A stretch of DNA of 64,000 bases, from contig BSBM01000123.1 of NCBI GenBank assembly GCA_027924585.1, positions 15,640,001 to 15,704,000 on the forward strand. Reading direction: 5' to 3'. Position 1 is the first letter of the stretch. Every line of letters starts with the position of its first letter. A program made the position numbers and the translations under genes. The notes beneath the pieces were generated by a model, which was given only the letters and a program-made list of their open reading frames with translations, was not told the origin of the DNA and made no database searches. This DNA comes from Larix kaempferi. Taxonomy: Eukaryota > Streptophyta > Pinopsida > Pinales > Pinaceae. Below are positions 31,884 through 44,580 of the stretch, one piece after another.

Positions 31884-34800
31884 ATCTCCCCCTTTGGCAT
31901 TGAAGGCAATACTTAGTAAAACAACCTGTTCTCCTCAAGGTCATATTTGATCAACTTCTACTCTTCCTGACTTTGCTTTGCACCAATTCTTGTTTTCAAC
32001 ACTTCTTGTTTTACTAGTGTTCTCTCCCCCCTTGACATCAATGACAAAGATTGATCTGACAAGTTTTTGTTGCTTCACTGTTCCATCTGCTTCTTCTACT
32101 CCACCTATCATGTATTGCGCAGTATTTGAATCTTTACGGACTTCTCTTTGGTCTTCTCCCCCTGACTTTTATAGAATGTGTTGGCTCCCCTTGGACTTAT
32201 GTTTCGTTACTTTCAAGAGATTGGGGTTTAGGACTGTACAATATATGTATCACATATGGCTTCATTAGTTCAAACTTCAGGCTGTACATTCTTGAAACCT
32301 TGGATGATTCCTGAATATACCTCAAAAATACCATTACTTGTTAACTGTTTCAACTTCCTGATGTACAGCTGTACTTCTGTAGGAAAACAATTGTAGAAAT
32401 AGAGTCAACATTTGATCTGCATATGCTCTAGCTCCCCCTGTCTCAATGCTTATCTTCCTTTGCCAAATCTTTGTCTACTTCACCTGAGCTTTCCTAAGTG
32501 CCCAATTGCTTAATAATCACTACATGTCTCTACTGTTCATTTTCTCCCACTTTAATAACAATGAGAAGAGTATCTAAGGATTCTCTTCTTCTTGCTATCA
32601 GAGGTAAGCACTTTCCGATCAAGTTCATCTCTTTTCTCCTTTTATTTGTTGGTTTGTAGCACTGTCAAGGTTGCATATTATCATAGAATGTCAAAGTGCT
32701 TCACAAGTCATCGTTTACCAATCTAATGTAGGTGTCCTTTCTTCAACAAATTGAAAAACATTATGAAACTTTAGTATAAAAAAATCTCAGCTGCTCTAGG
32801 CTTCTTTATTCCTGTAGCTATTCAAAACTCCAGAGTAAGTTCTTCAACAAATTGAAAAACATTATGAAACTTTAGTATAAAAAATCTCAGCTACTCTAAG
32901 CTTCTTTATTCCTGTAGCTATTCAAAACTCCAGAGTAAGTTCTTCAACAAATTGAAAAACATTATGAAACTTTAGTATAAAAAAATCTCAGCTACTCTAA
33001 GCTTCTTTATTCCTGTAGCTATTCAAAACTCCAGAGTAACCCACAGGACTCTCAAACTCGCTTCTTTTATGACTACCACTTGATGTATAGCCATCCGTAT
33101 TTATTGGAAGTTCTGTGATAATTCTCTTCTTAAGGATAGAGGTAAAACCCTTGGTTGTTCTAGTGCATGTTGATCATCACTCTCATGTACCTGCAGCTTT
33201 AGCTCTAACTCAATTCTTTTGAACTTATCACGAATTCAAATCTTCTTAAGCTCACACAGGATCAATTTTTGGCATTCATTGTTTTTGTTTTCTTACTGCT
33301 ATTACCGAACCCCCCATACATAGGGACTTTACAGTTTTATCCTTGCTATCATCATTTTACTTCAGCCAGCAGTCTTCTCAAGGCACTCTATTACTTGACA
33401 TATACTACCAATTATGCACCTGAGTTCATTTGCATCTTTCTGACCATAATGTGTCTGTAGAATGATGTTTCTCTCATACAGTTTATTTGCAGTGTGAGCA
33501 TTGGCTCAGGCAATTAGCTCCATGCTTCTGCGATTTGCTATGTATAGAATTTTTGTGCTATCTCAAACATTTTGTATGCCACTTAAGATACTCATCATCC
33601 TCCATGCAACTCGAGGGTTTACCATTAACTTCTGCTCATACTCATCACGATATTTGGAGACTCAGACCTTCCAAAGCATTTTCATAAGGCAATGTATCTC
33701 TTAGCACAGTTTGGCATTTTGCAACATAACGTTGTCATGGAGAATGTGACCTCTGACCTCACTTTGACATACTCATTGTAGCACTTGAGATTTATTCATT
33801 TACTCATCTATTATCTATTCTTTTCTTGGGACAAACATGCTCAACAACATATTTAGTCATTATACCTAGGAGCAACATTCATGTCTTCATTTCTAAACAA
33901 ATTCAGAGTCAAGACCAAATGGAACTCTATACTACTCTTCTTTATGGCTTCATCACTCCCCTTATCACATGACTTAGTAATTTGACAATAAACTCAATTT
34001 TATAGCAATCCTTGATTCTTAAAGCAGCACCAATCCTCTTCTTCATAACAGTCCTTGTACTTATGCAGGTATATCCTTCAAAGTTGTGTCATATAAATCA
34101 TTTATCCAAACTAATCTCCAAATGCCATGGACTGCAGAAAAATATCTTCATGATTTGTATGATAGGTCTGCTCCCCCTGAGATTGAGGTTGAATATTAAT
34201 TTGAGCTTATTTCATCATCAGCTTTCTTTGGTCTTCCTTGCCTGCAATGTAACTAAATTGGCAATCTAGATGACAGGGTCATGATTGGACTCTGAAAAAT
34301 GTCCTTTACAACCACCACATTCAACTTCAAAACTAAGAATTCTAAAGGGAGCCATCTTTGAGTGCTTCCCAACTAGGCTATGACTAATTAATTTAGAATA
34401 TAGAATATCAACTTGTATTTGGCAATAAGACATGTTCCTAGGAGATCTTTGGTATGACCAGGGAGGAGGTTCAATCCAATTGACGCCAACAATATCACAA
34501 TCAATCATGAAACAAAGTGCAAACAAGATGTTGCTTCCATACATTGTGAATCACCTTGAACCCAATCCATCAATTGTGATGCCCCTTTTTAGATTACCAA
34601 TTGTGATGCGTGAGCTTCCTCTATCATATATCACTAGATGTTCTAGTCATGTTTTCTGCTTTGTCAAAAATTGCCTCATGCAATTGCATCTGCTTTCCTT
34701 ATAATGTGCCACAAATCTTTTCATGGATCTACTCTCAAGAGTATCGAATCATGTCATCTCTTCTTAGCTTGATTGACAATGAACACATTATTCTTTATCT

Positions 34801-35031
34801 CCTGTTGTGTCTCTTTTGACTATTAAAATTCTTGTCTCAATTCAGCTTCAGTGATCTATCAAAAGTTGTCTCCTTGACTTGCCAAATACAACTTTATTTG
34901 ATGCATCAAGACTGATCCAATATCTCATGAGTTCATCTCTGTTCATGTGCTACAAAATTGTCCATAACTTTGATTACAAAGAGTCAAGTCATTTCATCTC
35001 TTCTTTCCTAGAGTACTTGTCCCAGATAACA
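31884..35031 (-). mobile_element. Non-coding interior between the 725-bp repeats
   Basis: No retroviral-type domain is readable in any frame. The plus strand has at least seven CTCCCC(C)T words (31889, 32024, 32156, 32186, 32430, 33955, 34171), the complement of purine tracts. It also holds a 100-bp triplication. It may be the body of a non-autonomous or very old Copia. Confidence 0.45.
32740..33039. repeat. Three tandem copies of a 100-101 bp unit
   Basis: CTTCAACAAATTGAAAAACA... starts at 32741, 32842 and 32942 and ends each time with CTCCAGAGTAA. The copies differ by one A in a homopolymer and two substitutions, so the expansion is recent compared with its surroundings. Confidence 0.93.
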
Positions 35032-35759
35032 ATTACCTCGGATATTCATATCATATTACTTGCTTTCATCATATGTCCCAGACCTGCTCATTAGTTCCTG
35101 ATTTTGGTGATTTCAGACCTTTTCTTCACTCCACGAGTTCACACCCAAATGAGGCGAGTTATCCTCATGTTTATACACATCAACCATGCCTTTTGGCTGG
35201 GCAACTTGTCACTGGGCCAATCTGCTCATGCTTATGTTTATTAAAATAATATCATGCAAATTCTTGTTAGGGCCGACCTGATCAGATTTCTTTATGAGTT
35301 TTTCTTGCTTCAATTCAGACCAATTTAAACCGTTTTGACTGTTCAAAAACAGGGTATCTTTGTGTATCATTTTCATGTACTTCTTTCTTAGGTTTCATGC
35401 CTTTTCAAAGACCAATGTTGTTCCAAAAATAGAGTAGACTTGTTGTAAGGTAGATCACCATTATTTATGACTCACACGCTCATTGAATAAGATCTTCATC
35501 TGCCCATAAGATCTGCTCGATATTCTTGGCATGTTTGGAGTGACTTTTAGGGTTCCATCATCTTCTAATAGCTTTGTCTTGAGGTCTACCGAATTCTGCA
35601 AGATGTCTTCATTTGGGCTTGTCAATGAGCTTCCTTGGAGTTAATGAACTGCTCAAGAGTTTGTTATCAAATCTGGTCATCCTTTGTTCAACTTGGCAAG
35701 TTGGCATCAATGGCTTGCATATCAACCATATTGACATCAATGAAAACTCACCTTCAACA
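35032..35759 (-). repeat. Right copy of about 725-bp direct repeat (LTR candidate)
   Basis: Counterpart of 31163-31883, ending CTCACCTTCAACA. The shared sequence starts at about 35026 (ATAACAATTACC), slightly further left than the left copy can show because Copia-1 ends there. Confidence 0.6.
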
Positions 35760-35760
35760 A

Positions 35761-36068
35761 TGTTAAGCTCTATATATTGTAACATTATATTTCTATTGTT
35801 ATATTAGTGTTTCCTTTATTGGTCGGACAGGACCTTAATTGTAATTGTATGGTTGGCAAGAATTGTAATTGTACCCTTTGTCTCCTAAATATATACCAAA
35901 GAGACCTAGCTTTAGGATCATCTCATCCTGTCTTGTGTATTGGATACATTGTATAAGGAGGTTTCCCTCTCAAAGAGGCTTCTTATTCATCTATATTCTT
36001 CATTCTTAAGGCATTGGATTACTCTTTCTTTCTTATTTTATGCTCTTTTGGGAATTTGGTGCATAACA
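35761..36068 (+). repeat. LTR-like fragment, probably Copia
   Basis: Begins TGTTAAGCTC and ends GCATAACA. It has an AAATATATACC box near 35888 and the phrase GAGGTTTCCCTCTCAAAGAG, common in small Copia LTRs. The next bases do not form a clear primer-binding site and I found no duplication, so it may be a solo or truncated LTR. Confidence 0.4.
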
Positions 36069-39000
36069 GCAAATTGCATTGGCAAAGTGTGTGTTTCATT
36101 GCAATTGGTTTTTCATGGAAACGCCAATGTACAGTTATATTCAATGAGGATCCTTGCCCCCTTCAGAAGAATTGAGCAGCTTTAAGCAAGAATTGGCTTT
36201 TCTCTTGAGATTTAACTTCAATGTATTCCATCGTGATGTTGAGTCCCTCCCTATGGGAGGCCAGGATCATATGCTAGCTTGGGATCTTCGTGGTACACCT
36301 GTTGTCCAAATGTTGTCATCACTTTGAATCTTGGTGTACTTATTTGTTCTCTGAAATAATATACGAAGCATTTCCCAAAAGAAAAATAATACTTTGGGTG
36401 TCTTTTGATCGTAATAGGAAGTTAGAATTGTAGAGAGTTGATCCCAGTGATGCATAGTCCATAGAAGGTCATAATAACCATTCAATTAACTCCTCTTAAT
36501 GCCGTTTAAATCTTTAAAAACTTCAGTATTAATTTGGGCTTTTGCATCCTAGGACTTTGATATCCATGGCACTGGCAAACAATTCTTAATCATAAACTCA
36601 TAGCACCAATACAGTCGATAACAAGTCGTCAAAATCAAAATAATCAGTAACCAATATATATGATTTGCTTTATGATAAATTAAGCATTATCGCACGGGCT
36701 AACAGGAAGAAGGATGGGCATGGACACATTATGTGGGCATCTATCCATCTAACTAATCTAAGAATCATACCACCACCACAACTGATCATCATCTACTGAT
36801 CTTTAAAGGGAAAAAGTTATGTATTGCACTTGTAGTGCATTTGATTGACTTTTTCCTATTATATCTAACATAGTAACAAGAGATGTCAACAGACTTCCTT
36901 CGGAACTCAAAATCCACTTGTTTGCACTAAAATGAAGATACCATATTCTCTATGTCAAAATATATAAATAAATATGTTCCATGTTTCAATTCCATAGAAG
37001 CATAAAAACATCTTTCCTACTAAGCTTTGCAATAACATTGTTATCTGTAAACCAATTCAAGTCCTGTAATATATTTTGCTCGTGTGAAAAAACTATTTGC
37101 CATTCACTTCTTTGATACATCATACAACTATTAAACGAATATAACAACAAAATTATAGATAATATCACATATGCTAATTAATGAAATTATCAAATACTTG
37201 CATCACACATGATAAGTGCCATTTTGGGAGAATGTAAGCATTTTAGATCATATTAGTTCCAAATTATTAAAATAATCTAGGGCTTGAAGGAAAATATAAT
37301 CCAATTTGGCAAGAACCATAGGCATTGGATAGCTTTGCTTCTACATAAAGAATACCTCAATTACTAATAAATGAATATGCTATTGATGAATTAATAGACA
37401 TGTATCAATGATCAAGACAATGATAAGAATACTCTTTTCTACAAACTAAATCCTTTTTTTTTCTATGTAGCATCACCTCTTACAGATACCTTGACAAATG
37501 TGCGAATCCCCAAAGCTGCCAAAAAAGAATACAAAACAAAAAGTTAGAACTATCAACAAGCAACTAACTTGAATCCACATTAACATGGCAAAAACAAACA
37601 AATATATACACAAAAAAAAAGGTTCAATCCCAACAAGTTCAGGTACTAGTAGCATTGTATATGCTTTTTCAAGTTTTCAGCATTTGACAAATTTTCTAAT
37701 ATGCTAATTCAAATGACTTACACATATTCACATATCGTATAGATGACGCATAGAGGAATTGTAGATTGCATTCACGGGATGATAGGAATTACAATAATAA
37801 TCCTTGAGCATCAAAACTTGATTGAGAACTGAAACTCAATTTAATGCTTAGACAATTCTAGTTTTTCAATAGTAATTACAAGAAATAAATTAGCAAGTCC
37901 ATATATGACCAGTATGATAAACAGAAGCTAACTCCATCTTTGGACAACATGCCCATTGTTTTCTTGAGCGAATGAAGGTAGATTAGGGCTAACCTAACTA
38001 AAGTGAAGCTCAATAAGATGCATCATGTAATGTCACTATAAGTGCATTTGTAATTGATAATTGCATGAGGATAAATGTAGTATGAAATAGGACCAAGTGA
38101 AACTTGTATGGTCTACAGCTCCATGCTAGCAATCCTGCAACCATAGGATGTTTATGTAGACAAGAATGGACTGGCAAGTATATTTGAATACCATCAATTG
38201 TCCACTGAAAATTCCAGACCTAAGATTCCAATACTTCTTAGCCATTTCAGGCCTATGATTACTTATTGCGAAATTGAAATTTTATTCTACAAAAAGAAGC
38301 ATGCAAAGCAAAAGCTTTTCCTCAACATAGAGAAGTTTAAAGAAAGGCAAAATTAGGCCTATGATTACTTGCTTTAATGTTATTATGATGAATAGTGTCT
38401 TGTATACAATTTTTCTCACAAGATATAGGTGTCCATTTGTTACATCAATAAATCTTCACTAAAGTGTCACATCTAGTGTAGTACTTTCATAGGTATAAAA
38501 TTTAAATTATTAATTTTCATGAGAACTAAGCCTCCAGGATGGAGATACAATGAAATGTGTGGCATACCTTGTGGTAGTCACAGAATGCCATAAGCATTCA
38601 TAAGAAACGGAACAAATCCATATAGTCCAAGAAAATCAATTCAGTGTTCCCAAAATCATCAATACATCACAATATCGGCACCTTTTGTCAGTTTTTCACC
38701 TTGCCAATAAACTTGGCCTAAAAAAATCACACTTTTTGAGGTATTTAAATATATCGCAAGTAGGCAAAATTATCGCTGACGGCACCATAAGCTGCCTATA
38801 AGTCTAAAATTTTCAATCTTTTTTATCATTTTAAAAAGGAGAAGCAAGGGACTGAGAGCAATACGCATGGTTTTCCATCATGTTTAGGAGGGGAAATCGA
38901 ATGTTTTCATCACCATTAGAGGATTTATTCCAATATCATGGGGATTGATTCCCATCCACTGTTTTCATATTTCCAGGTATGTGTTAAATAATAAAAATCC

Positions 39001-40690
39001 ATCTTGTATTTTGTTTCTTTTTTGAGATTTAAGAAAGGGTTTGCAATGTCCCTCAAAATTTGCTTCTTCTTGCAAATTTTAATGGGGAATTTAATGTTTA
39101 TGTAGGTCTGATTTTTTATTTGCAGCATTCTTCCGTGTTCATTTCGATATCATTTTGTGCCTACGTTTGATTAGTGCCCTACGAAAATGTCAAGGATTTG
39201 GACCCATTATGAGAATATGGTCAGCATATTGACCCTAGTGTTACGATGGTACTAGCACTAGCACGCCTGTAGAGGCACCCCAGGGAAAGGATGTCTTTTT
39301 TCTGACGAGGAGGGGTGTTTAGCCAGCATATTGTGAGGTGGGGTTATGGCCAAACCCTCTGGTTTCTCCTCTGGAAGTACTATGGCTTAATGGCATCGTT
39401 GACTGCCTCATGAAAGGGTTTGAAAGTTGAAACCCTGAGGTTGGTGTCCGGGGCTTCCAGGGGTGGGTCACTGGGTCACATGACCCCGACCTTGTTCTAT
39501 CACTCCAGCAGGCAGTTGCTTCAGCACTGAGACACGCTCTTATCTTCCAGAGCACATCCAACACCCTCTTGGCCTCTCTAGTCCAGCAACGCCCTCTCTC
39601 TGGGGCCTCCTTCAGAGGATGACGCTATCCTCCTTGGCAGACTGTTTACTTGCTAAATGGGGGGGGGGGGAGCATTGAGGGTTTTCATCACTGTTGGGGT
39701 TAGTTGGGGCATGACGACCGCCCCCTATATACTCTGACCTTTTGTTTCGTCAAATGCGGCCTTGTTTAGCATATTTTAGCACCTAGGGGGTAAAATACCC
39801 CAAGTAGCCTACAATAGGCCATCTTTAGATTATTTTATATTATTTTTGTTATATTTTTAAGTTGACATTTTTAAATATTAAATTGACCTTATTTTGTGTA
39901 AAGTGAGTGTGAGATCATATAAATAAGATCTCCTCACTTCATTTTTAGATATCAAAGTTTGGGATAAGACACTATGCATCTATTTTACCCACCTAGGGCT
40001 CTTTGAAGTGATGTGCCATTCTTGAGGAAGTAATTTTCTGGGTTTGATGACAATGCTTGAAGTTTCTTTGGGTTAAATGCTCTTGCAAAGGTGATGCTTT
40101 GATTTGTTTGCTAAACACTACACAAGGAGGTACCTACAGTCTCTCTTTGATCCCTCTCTTTGTTATTTGTTGATGAATGATGCATGGTCATGAGATTTGA
40201 TGGTGGCCATTAAGGCTGCCTTATGTCTTGGCTAGGTCTTTGTCAACTTTTAGTCACTTTTGTTGAAGAAGTACGTCCTTTTGGGAGTCCTTCTAGAGTC
40301 AAACCCTCAAGGAATTAAAGCTGAATTATAAACCTAGTCTAGGTTTCTCTAAAGCTTGGTTACTCATCTCTTAAATGCCCTAAGTTGTGGTAGGATTCTG
40401 CTTTTGTTTTTTTCCTCATTCATTTACTCATAAAACTAAATTTCTGAGTTTTCCTTTTGTAAAATATTATCCTAGATTAGTTTTTATTTCCGGAGTTAAC
40501 CTAGTTAATTTATATTATTTGAGTTTATGAGTGGAATCGCTTGATTTTCTGAATTAGTTGTTAGTGTTATTGTTAGCAAAACTCTAAAAATTAGTGCAAT
40601 TTTAAACTTAAAATCCCAAATTTGAAGTTATTTGTCTTTTTAAATTTTATGATGTTCTGAGTTAGTCGTTTTAAAAATTATAAACACTTA
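36069..40690. other. No recognised gene; AT-rich intergenic DNA
   Basis: Open frames are short and without recognisable motifs. 36100-39200 is AT-rich and featureless to me. 39240-39660 is more GC-rich with a run of 12 G at 39659-39670, and its minus strand has an 81-codon frame that I do not recognise. Near 39918 the phrase CATATAAATAAGATCTCCTC looks like a TATA box with start region, possibly an LTR remnant. Intron-type structure cannot be excluded. Confidence 0.5.
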
Positions 40691-40724
40691 AACTTGATTT
40701 CTGTGTGTGCTAAAAACACTCTTC

Positions 40725-42590
40725 GCAGCCTCCCTTTGTGGTTGTTTTTCCCTAGACCCTACGACCTACCCTTTCTCCTCGCCTCAGCCTACTTTAACCT
40801 TCTTTCTTCGCCACCCTACCTTCCTTTTCCTCCCAGCTTGGCATCCCCTCAGCTGCTCCTCTTGCCACCCGTAACCCACTCGCATACCTTCCTCCGAGCA
40901 TCCGCAGCTATCCTGCGGCCCTCGCTGCTGCTTGCCAGCTCAAGTCTCTGCCTTCCCCGCAGCCAGGCTTCAAATTTGAAGCCTTCAGGGCCCTTCAGAG
41001 GTCATTTTACACGTCATAGAAGGCCACTTCAAATTTTACCATGCAAAAAAAAATTAATTTCATGGTAAGCCCTTCAATAATTAAATTAACCACTACTGTT
41101 TAAAATTGCAACAAAAGGGTAGCTTCAAATTTCACCCATCAACAGTTTTTAGTGGGAAATTGGGAATGCGGCTACTAGCTAGGTGACTTGGGAGTGGGAC
41201 TCAGTTACTCTTCAATATCCACGTGTTCGATCATCCATGGATCATGGACCATTGGGCCTCTAATAATATCATTGAGCAACTTACGTGGACGGGCTTACAC
41301 TAAGCAGCCCATGGCTTGAACACTTCGAAGTTCTCGTGTTTGTAGCGAGCGCTTACGTGTTTAACACATTTAATGGCATCAACAAAATTATTAAACCTGG
41401 TAGGTGGCTCATACGTGTTGTTGCTAGCGGGCTTACCAAGTTACAAGTTATCACATACCAATTCGTGAATGCTGACTCCGTGAGTTAATTGAGTATTCAA
41501 TGTATAATATATTATGTTAATGTGCCCCCGCGAATTTGGCATTTCAGACAAAATCCACAATCCATAAACTTCTTGTAATGTTGTAGGTTGTTGCTCTTGC
41601 CCATGGCCCCTACCTATAGCCCTGTGTTTTCTTTGTTGTATCAAGTTAATCCTACCGTCTATGGCTCCCAGCCTCACACCCTGTGTTTTCTTTGTTGTAT
41701 CAGGTCAATCCTGCAGCTCCCGAGTTCCACTTTTTGTTTTCTTTGTTGTATCAGGTCAATGCTCGAATTCCATGCTTCCATGGCTCCGACCATCAATATA
41801 TAATATTGCATGAATAGAAACAAGCTTTTTCTTATACCCCTATTCCACTGTGGTTGAGCTACTTCCAAGTTCCACCTACCCTATCTCCTCCAGTCCTCCA
41901 GGATAGTTTGCGGAGCGAAGCTGGCAATGCCAGCCTGCCATAAACATATTTAAAGAAATTCGTTTTCTTTGAGGCGCTCAACTTCAAGGATGACTAGATT
42001 TTTGACATCCTATGAATTTACAGGTCTGCTATATCCACTGAAAAATAAAGCCTCTCAACTTTACTACTTCAGTAAACATTGAAATTTTGATGTACTATTA
42101 CATTTTCAAATGAAAAAAATAACTTATTTTTACATGGCAGCATTGAAGGGTTCAATATCTCATAGCCCTTCATAGTGAAATGGGACCCCACCCTTCAAAT
42201 TTGATCCCTGCACGCAGCCCGAACTCCCTCCTTTCCACGTCCCTGCTAACCCGCGGCTCCTCCCTCCATCTTCCGCTTCCTGTTGCGGCTCCCAACGCCA
42301 TCACGCCCGCGGCCCTTCCGGCTTCTCCCAGCTCCCCTCTTTCCGATCCGAACCTCTCCGAACCCGCGACCACCTCCTTCTCCTCCATCCACGGGCCTCC
42401 CCTGCTACGCCCTCCTTCCTCGCAGCCTGTTGCCCTTCGCGGCCTATCACCTCGCCTGCGGCCTCCGTTGCTGCTCCACAATCCGCTTCTAACTCCCGCA
42501 GCCCTAGCTATCGCCCTTGCACCTGTCCCGTTGCTCCACTCTCCCACATTTCGCAGACCAGCCTCTTACCCCTAACACGGGCCTGCCCGT
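40725..42590. other. Two C-rich islands with repeats between them
   Basis: 40725-41000 and 42185-42590 are C-rich and CpG-containing, unlike their surroundings, and share words such as CTGCGGCC, CTCCTCC and CTTCAAATTT. Their open frames (131 and 124 codons) are Pro-, Ser- and Leu-rich with no motif; both strands of the second island are open, which argues for composition rather than coding. A perfect 16-bp palindrome GCTTCAAATTTGAAGC is at 40967-40982. Between the islands, TTTTCTTTGTTGTATCA occurs three times (41629, 41688, 41739). Confidence 0.5.
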
Positions 42591-42599
42591 TGGGCAGCC

Positions 42600-43667
42600 C
42601 CCGTGTGCCATATCCCTGCTGTCACCTGCATACCATAAAACACATATCAAATACAACCAAGTAAGCTCAGAATTCATATACAGCGCAGGACTTGAAACGT
42701 TTTTCTTTACATACAATTTCGGAATTTTAGAAGTTGGTGAATTAAATTAATAAATTTGATATATATAGAAGTTTAATTGTATATATTATGAGTTATAAAA
42801 ATTAAATTTTATTTGGTTATTTTCATGGTATCGATTGATATTGGTTATTGACAAAGATTGCTTATAATATTATTAATATTACCACGACAATTACCTCATT
42901 ATGCACATATCTGAAACGTTTAATTGGTTCTACGTTGATACATCTCTAGTGGTAATGTTGGTAGAAAATAATCATTTGCGAGAGGCTGTTTGAGTGACTC
43001 ACACTTGGTGAATAATTTGATCATTTATATATTTTTAATGTTGATGACTATATAAACTCACTTAAATTGGCATATCAGATTTATTGAATGACATTGAATT
43101 AATACACCTTTGGTTATTGATTAAAGTGTTTTGATCCAACATTGACCATTGTGAATACATGCCTATATGCTCATAGATTATACGCCTCATGGAATGATTT
43201 GGTGATTATATGAATAAAATTGACATTTATCATTTGATGCATGTTTGGTTCATGGTTGAGGTTTTATTGGCAATATAGTCTTTTGATCCTATATTGATTA
43301 CTACCTTACATGTGTACATGTTTCCTATTTTTATACATTGGTGAATGGTCATTATCCCTCGATCTAGTATTGATCCATATCAAACTTATGCATTTCATTG
43401 AATGATATACGTGGATTATTGATCGTATCTTTTGCACTCATTAGCATCGATCATAATATTATTGACTCCATTAGGCACTGGTCTAACTACAAATTGCATA
43501 GAGAATATATTTTGTGGTTGTCTTAGTGTTCTACAGGTGTCTTTAAGGATACTTCTCCTTGGAGGTTTCGACTTCCGAAGAAGTTAGAACGGTGACAGAG
43601 GTGACATTGGCTCACTCTTCTTATTGATGCTTACTAGGAATTAGCCTTGCTAATTTGCCCGGTAACA
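42600..43667 (+). repeat. Probable end of a Tat/Athila-type LTR
   Basis: The stretch ends GGTAACA four bases before a diagnostic primer-binding site, so at least its last part should be R-U5 of an LTR. The left border is unknown. No genes are seen. Confidence 0.45.
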
Positions 43668-43671
43668 TTTT

Positions 43672-43690
43672 TGGCGCCATTGCTGGGGAC
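43672..43690 (+). other. Tat/Athila-type primer-binding site
   Basis: TGGCGCCATTGCTGGGGAC differs at two positions from TGGCGCCGTTGCCGGGGAC, the site typical of the Tat/Athila/Ogre Gypsy branch. Two partial look-alikes follow in the leader, CTGGCGACTCCACTC (about 43826) and CTGGCGACTCCGACT (about 43945). Confidence 0.8.
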
Positions 43691-44010
43691 GTTTCAAAAC
43701 TTGAAGTGGTTCATCCGGAGTCATTGACATCCTTGGCATAACGACATTTGGTAAGAAGATTGAGGTGAGTCTTTGATGGGTATTTTGAAAATATTGTTAA
43801 GGACTAACCTTGCAGATCTTAACTGGCGACTCCACTCATTTAAAGCGACTACACTGGTCGATTCAGAACTCAGTCACGATCATCTCAGGTACGCCCTTGT
43901 TTTTGCTACTTTGGTAAGATTTGTTAAGCTAACTTGGCAGGTCTCGCCTGGCGACTCCGACTGAAGTAAAATAACAGAAGTACTCTACAAAGACAAGGAA
44001 ACCAGGTGAC

Positions 44011-44580
44011 ATGGCTTCTTCTTGCAAAGAAGATGTTCCATTTGAATTTAAGGATCTTGATTATCCTACAGATGTAGAAAACAAGGTGGCTTTTGCTCCT
44101 CTCAATTTGTCAAATTTCCCTGGGCATTCTGATGAGCTTTCAAATATTTTTTGGTTTCCATTCGATTGCAGTCGTGGCAAGGCTGGGGATAATGTTCAAT
44201 GGTTCATAACAATGGCTGAGTAAAATCACGTCAAAAAGGAAGAAATCCTTTACATGAGAGCATTTATTCATCACCTGGGAGGAAAGCCACTTGCTTGGTT
44301 CATGGGCTTAAAAAAAGTGACAATATCATTGTTTGCAGAATTAATAGAAGCCTTATGTAGCCACTGGGATCTTGAACCCCGTGACAAATGGATGCCTTAT
44401 GTTGAAGATGCAAAGAACTTGTTCGATGAAGAAATCCATGAAGATTAATTCTCAGAAGTTCTACTTGAAGAAACTATTGTTCAGGACCAAGAAAGTAAAC
44501 TAGTTACAGAAGATGAAGAACAAGAGGCCTCATTTGAAGAAACTGAAGAATGTACAGAAATGGTGAGTGCTCTGTTATCA
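44011..44580 (+). pseudogene. Gag of a Tat/Athila-like Gypsy (broken, partial)
   Basis: The ATG at 44011 opens MASSCKEDVPFEFKDLDYPT, and after a TAA at 44221 the frame goes on with KKEEILYMRAFIHHLGGKPL, AWFMGLKKVTISLFAELIEA and LCSHWDLEPRD. The pattern F-x-H-x-L-x-G-K-x-L-x-W-F...S-x-x-E-L is that of Ty3/Gypsy gag capsids. A second stop at 44446 precedes an acidic tail (EEQEASFEETEE). No zinc knuckle, protease or RT follows, so the element is truncated near 44580. Confidence 0.75.

Noticed and set aside
32740-33039. CRISPR-like array
   Set aside because: The three 100-bp units are adjacent copies without unique spacers, and the context is a plant nuclear genome.
35761-36068. Complete Copia element starting with this LTR-like fragment
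   Set aside because: No clear primer-binding site, gag or second LTR follows within several kilobases.
40694-41068. 124-codon frame rich in Pro, Leu and Ser, possibly a transit peptide exon
   Set aside because: Composition alone explains it; no splice structure, motif or downstream exon can be seen.
42170-42575. Overlapping frames of 125-131 codons on both strands in the second C-rich island
   Set aside because: Both strands open at once is typical of GC-rich DNA without stops; no domain is recognisable.
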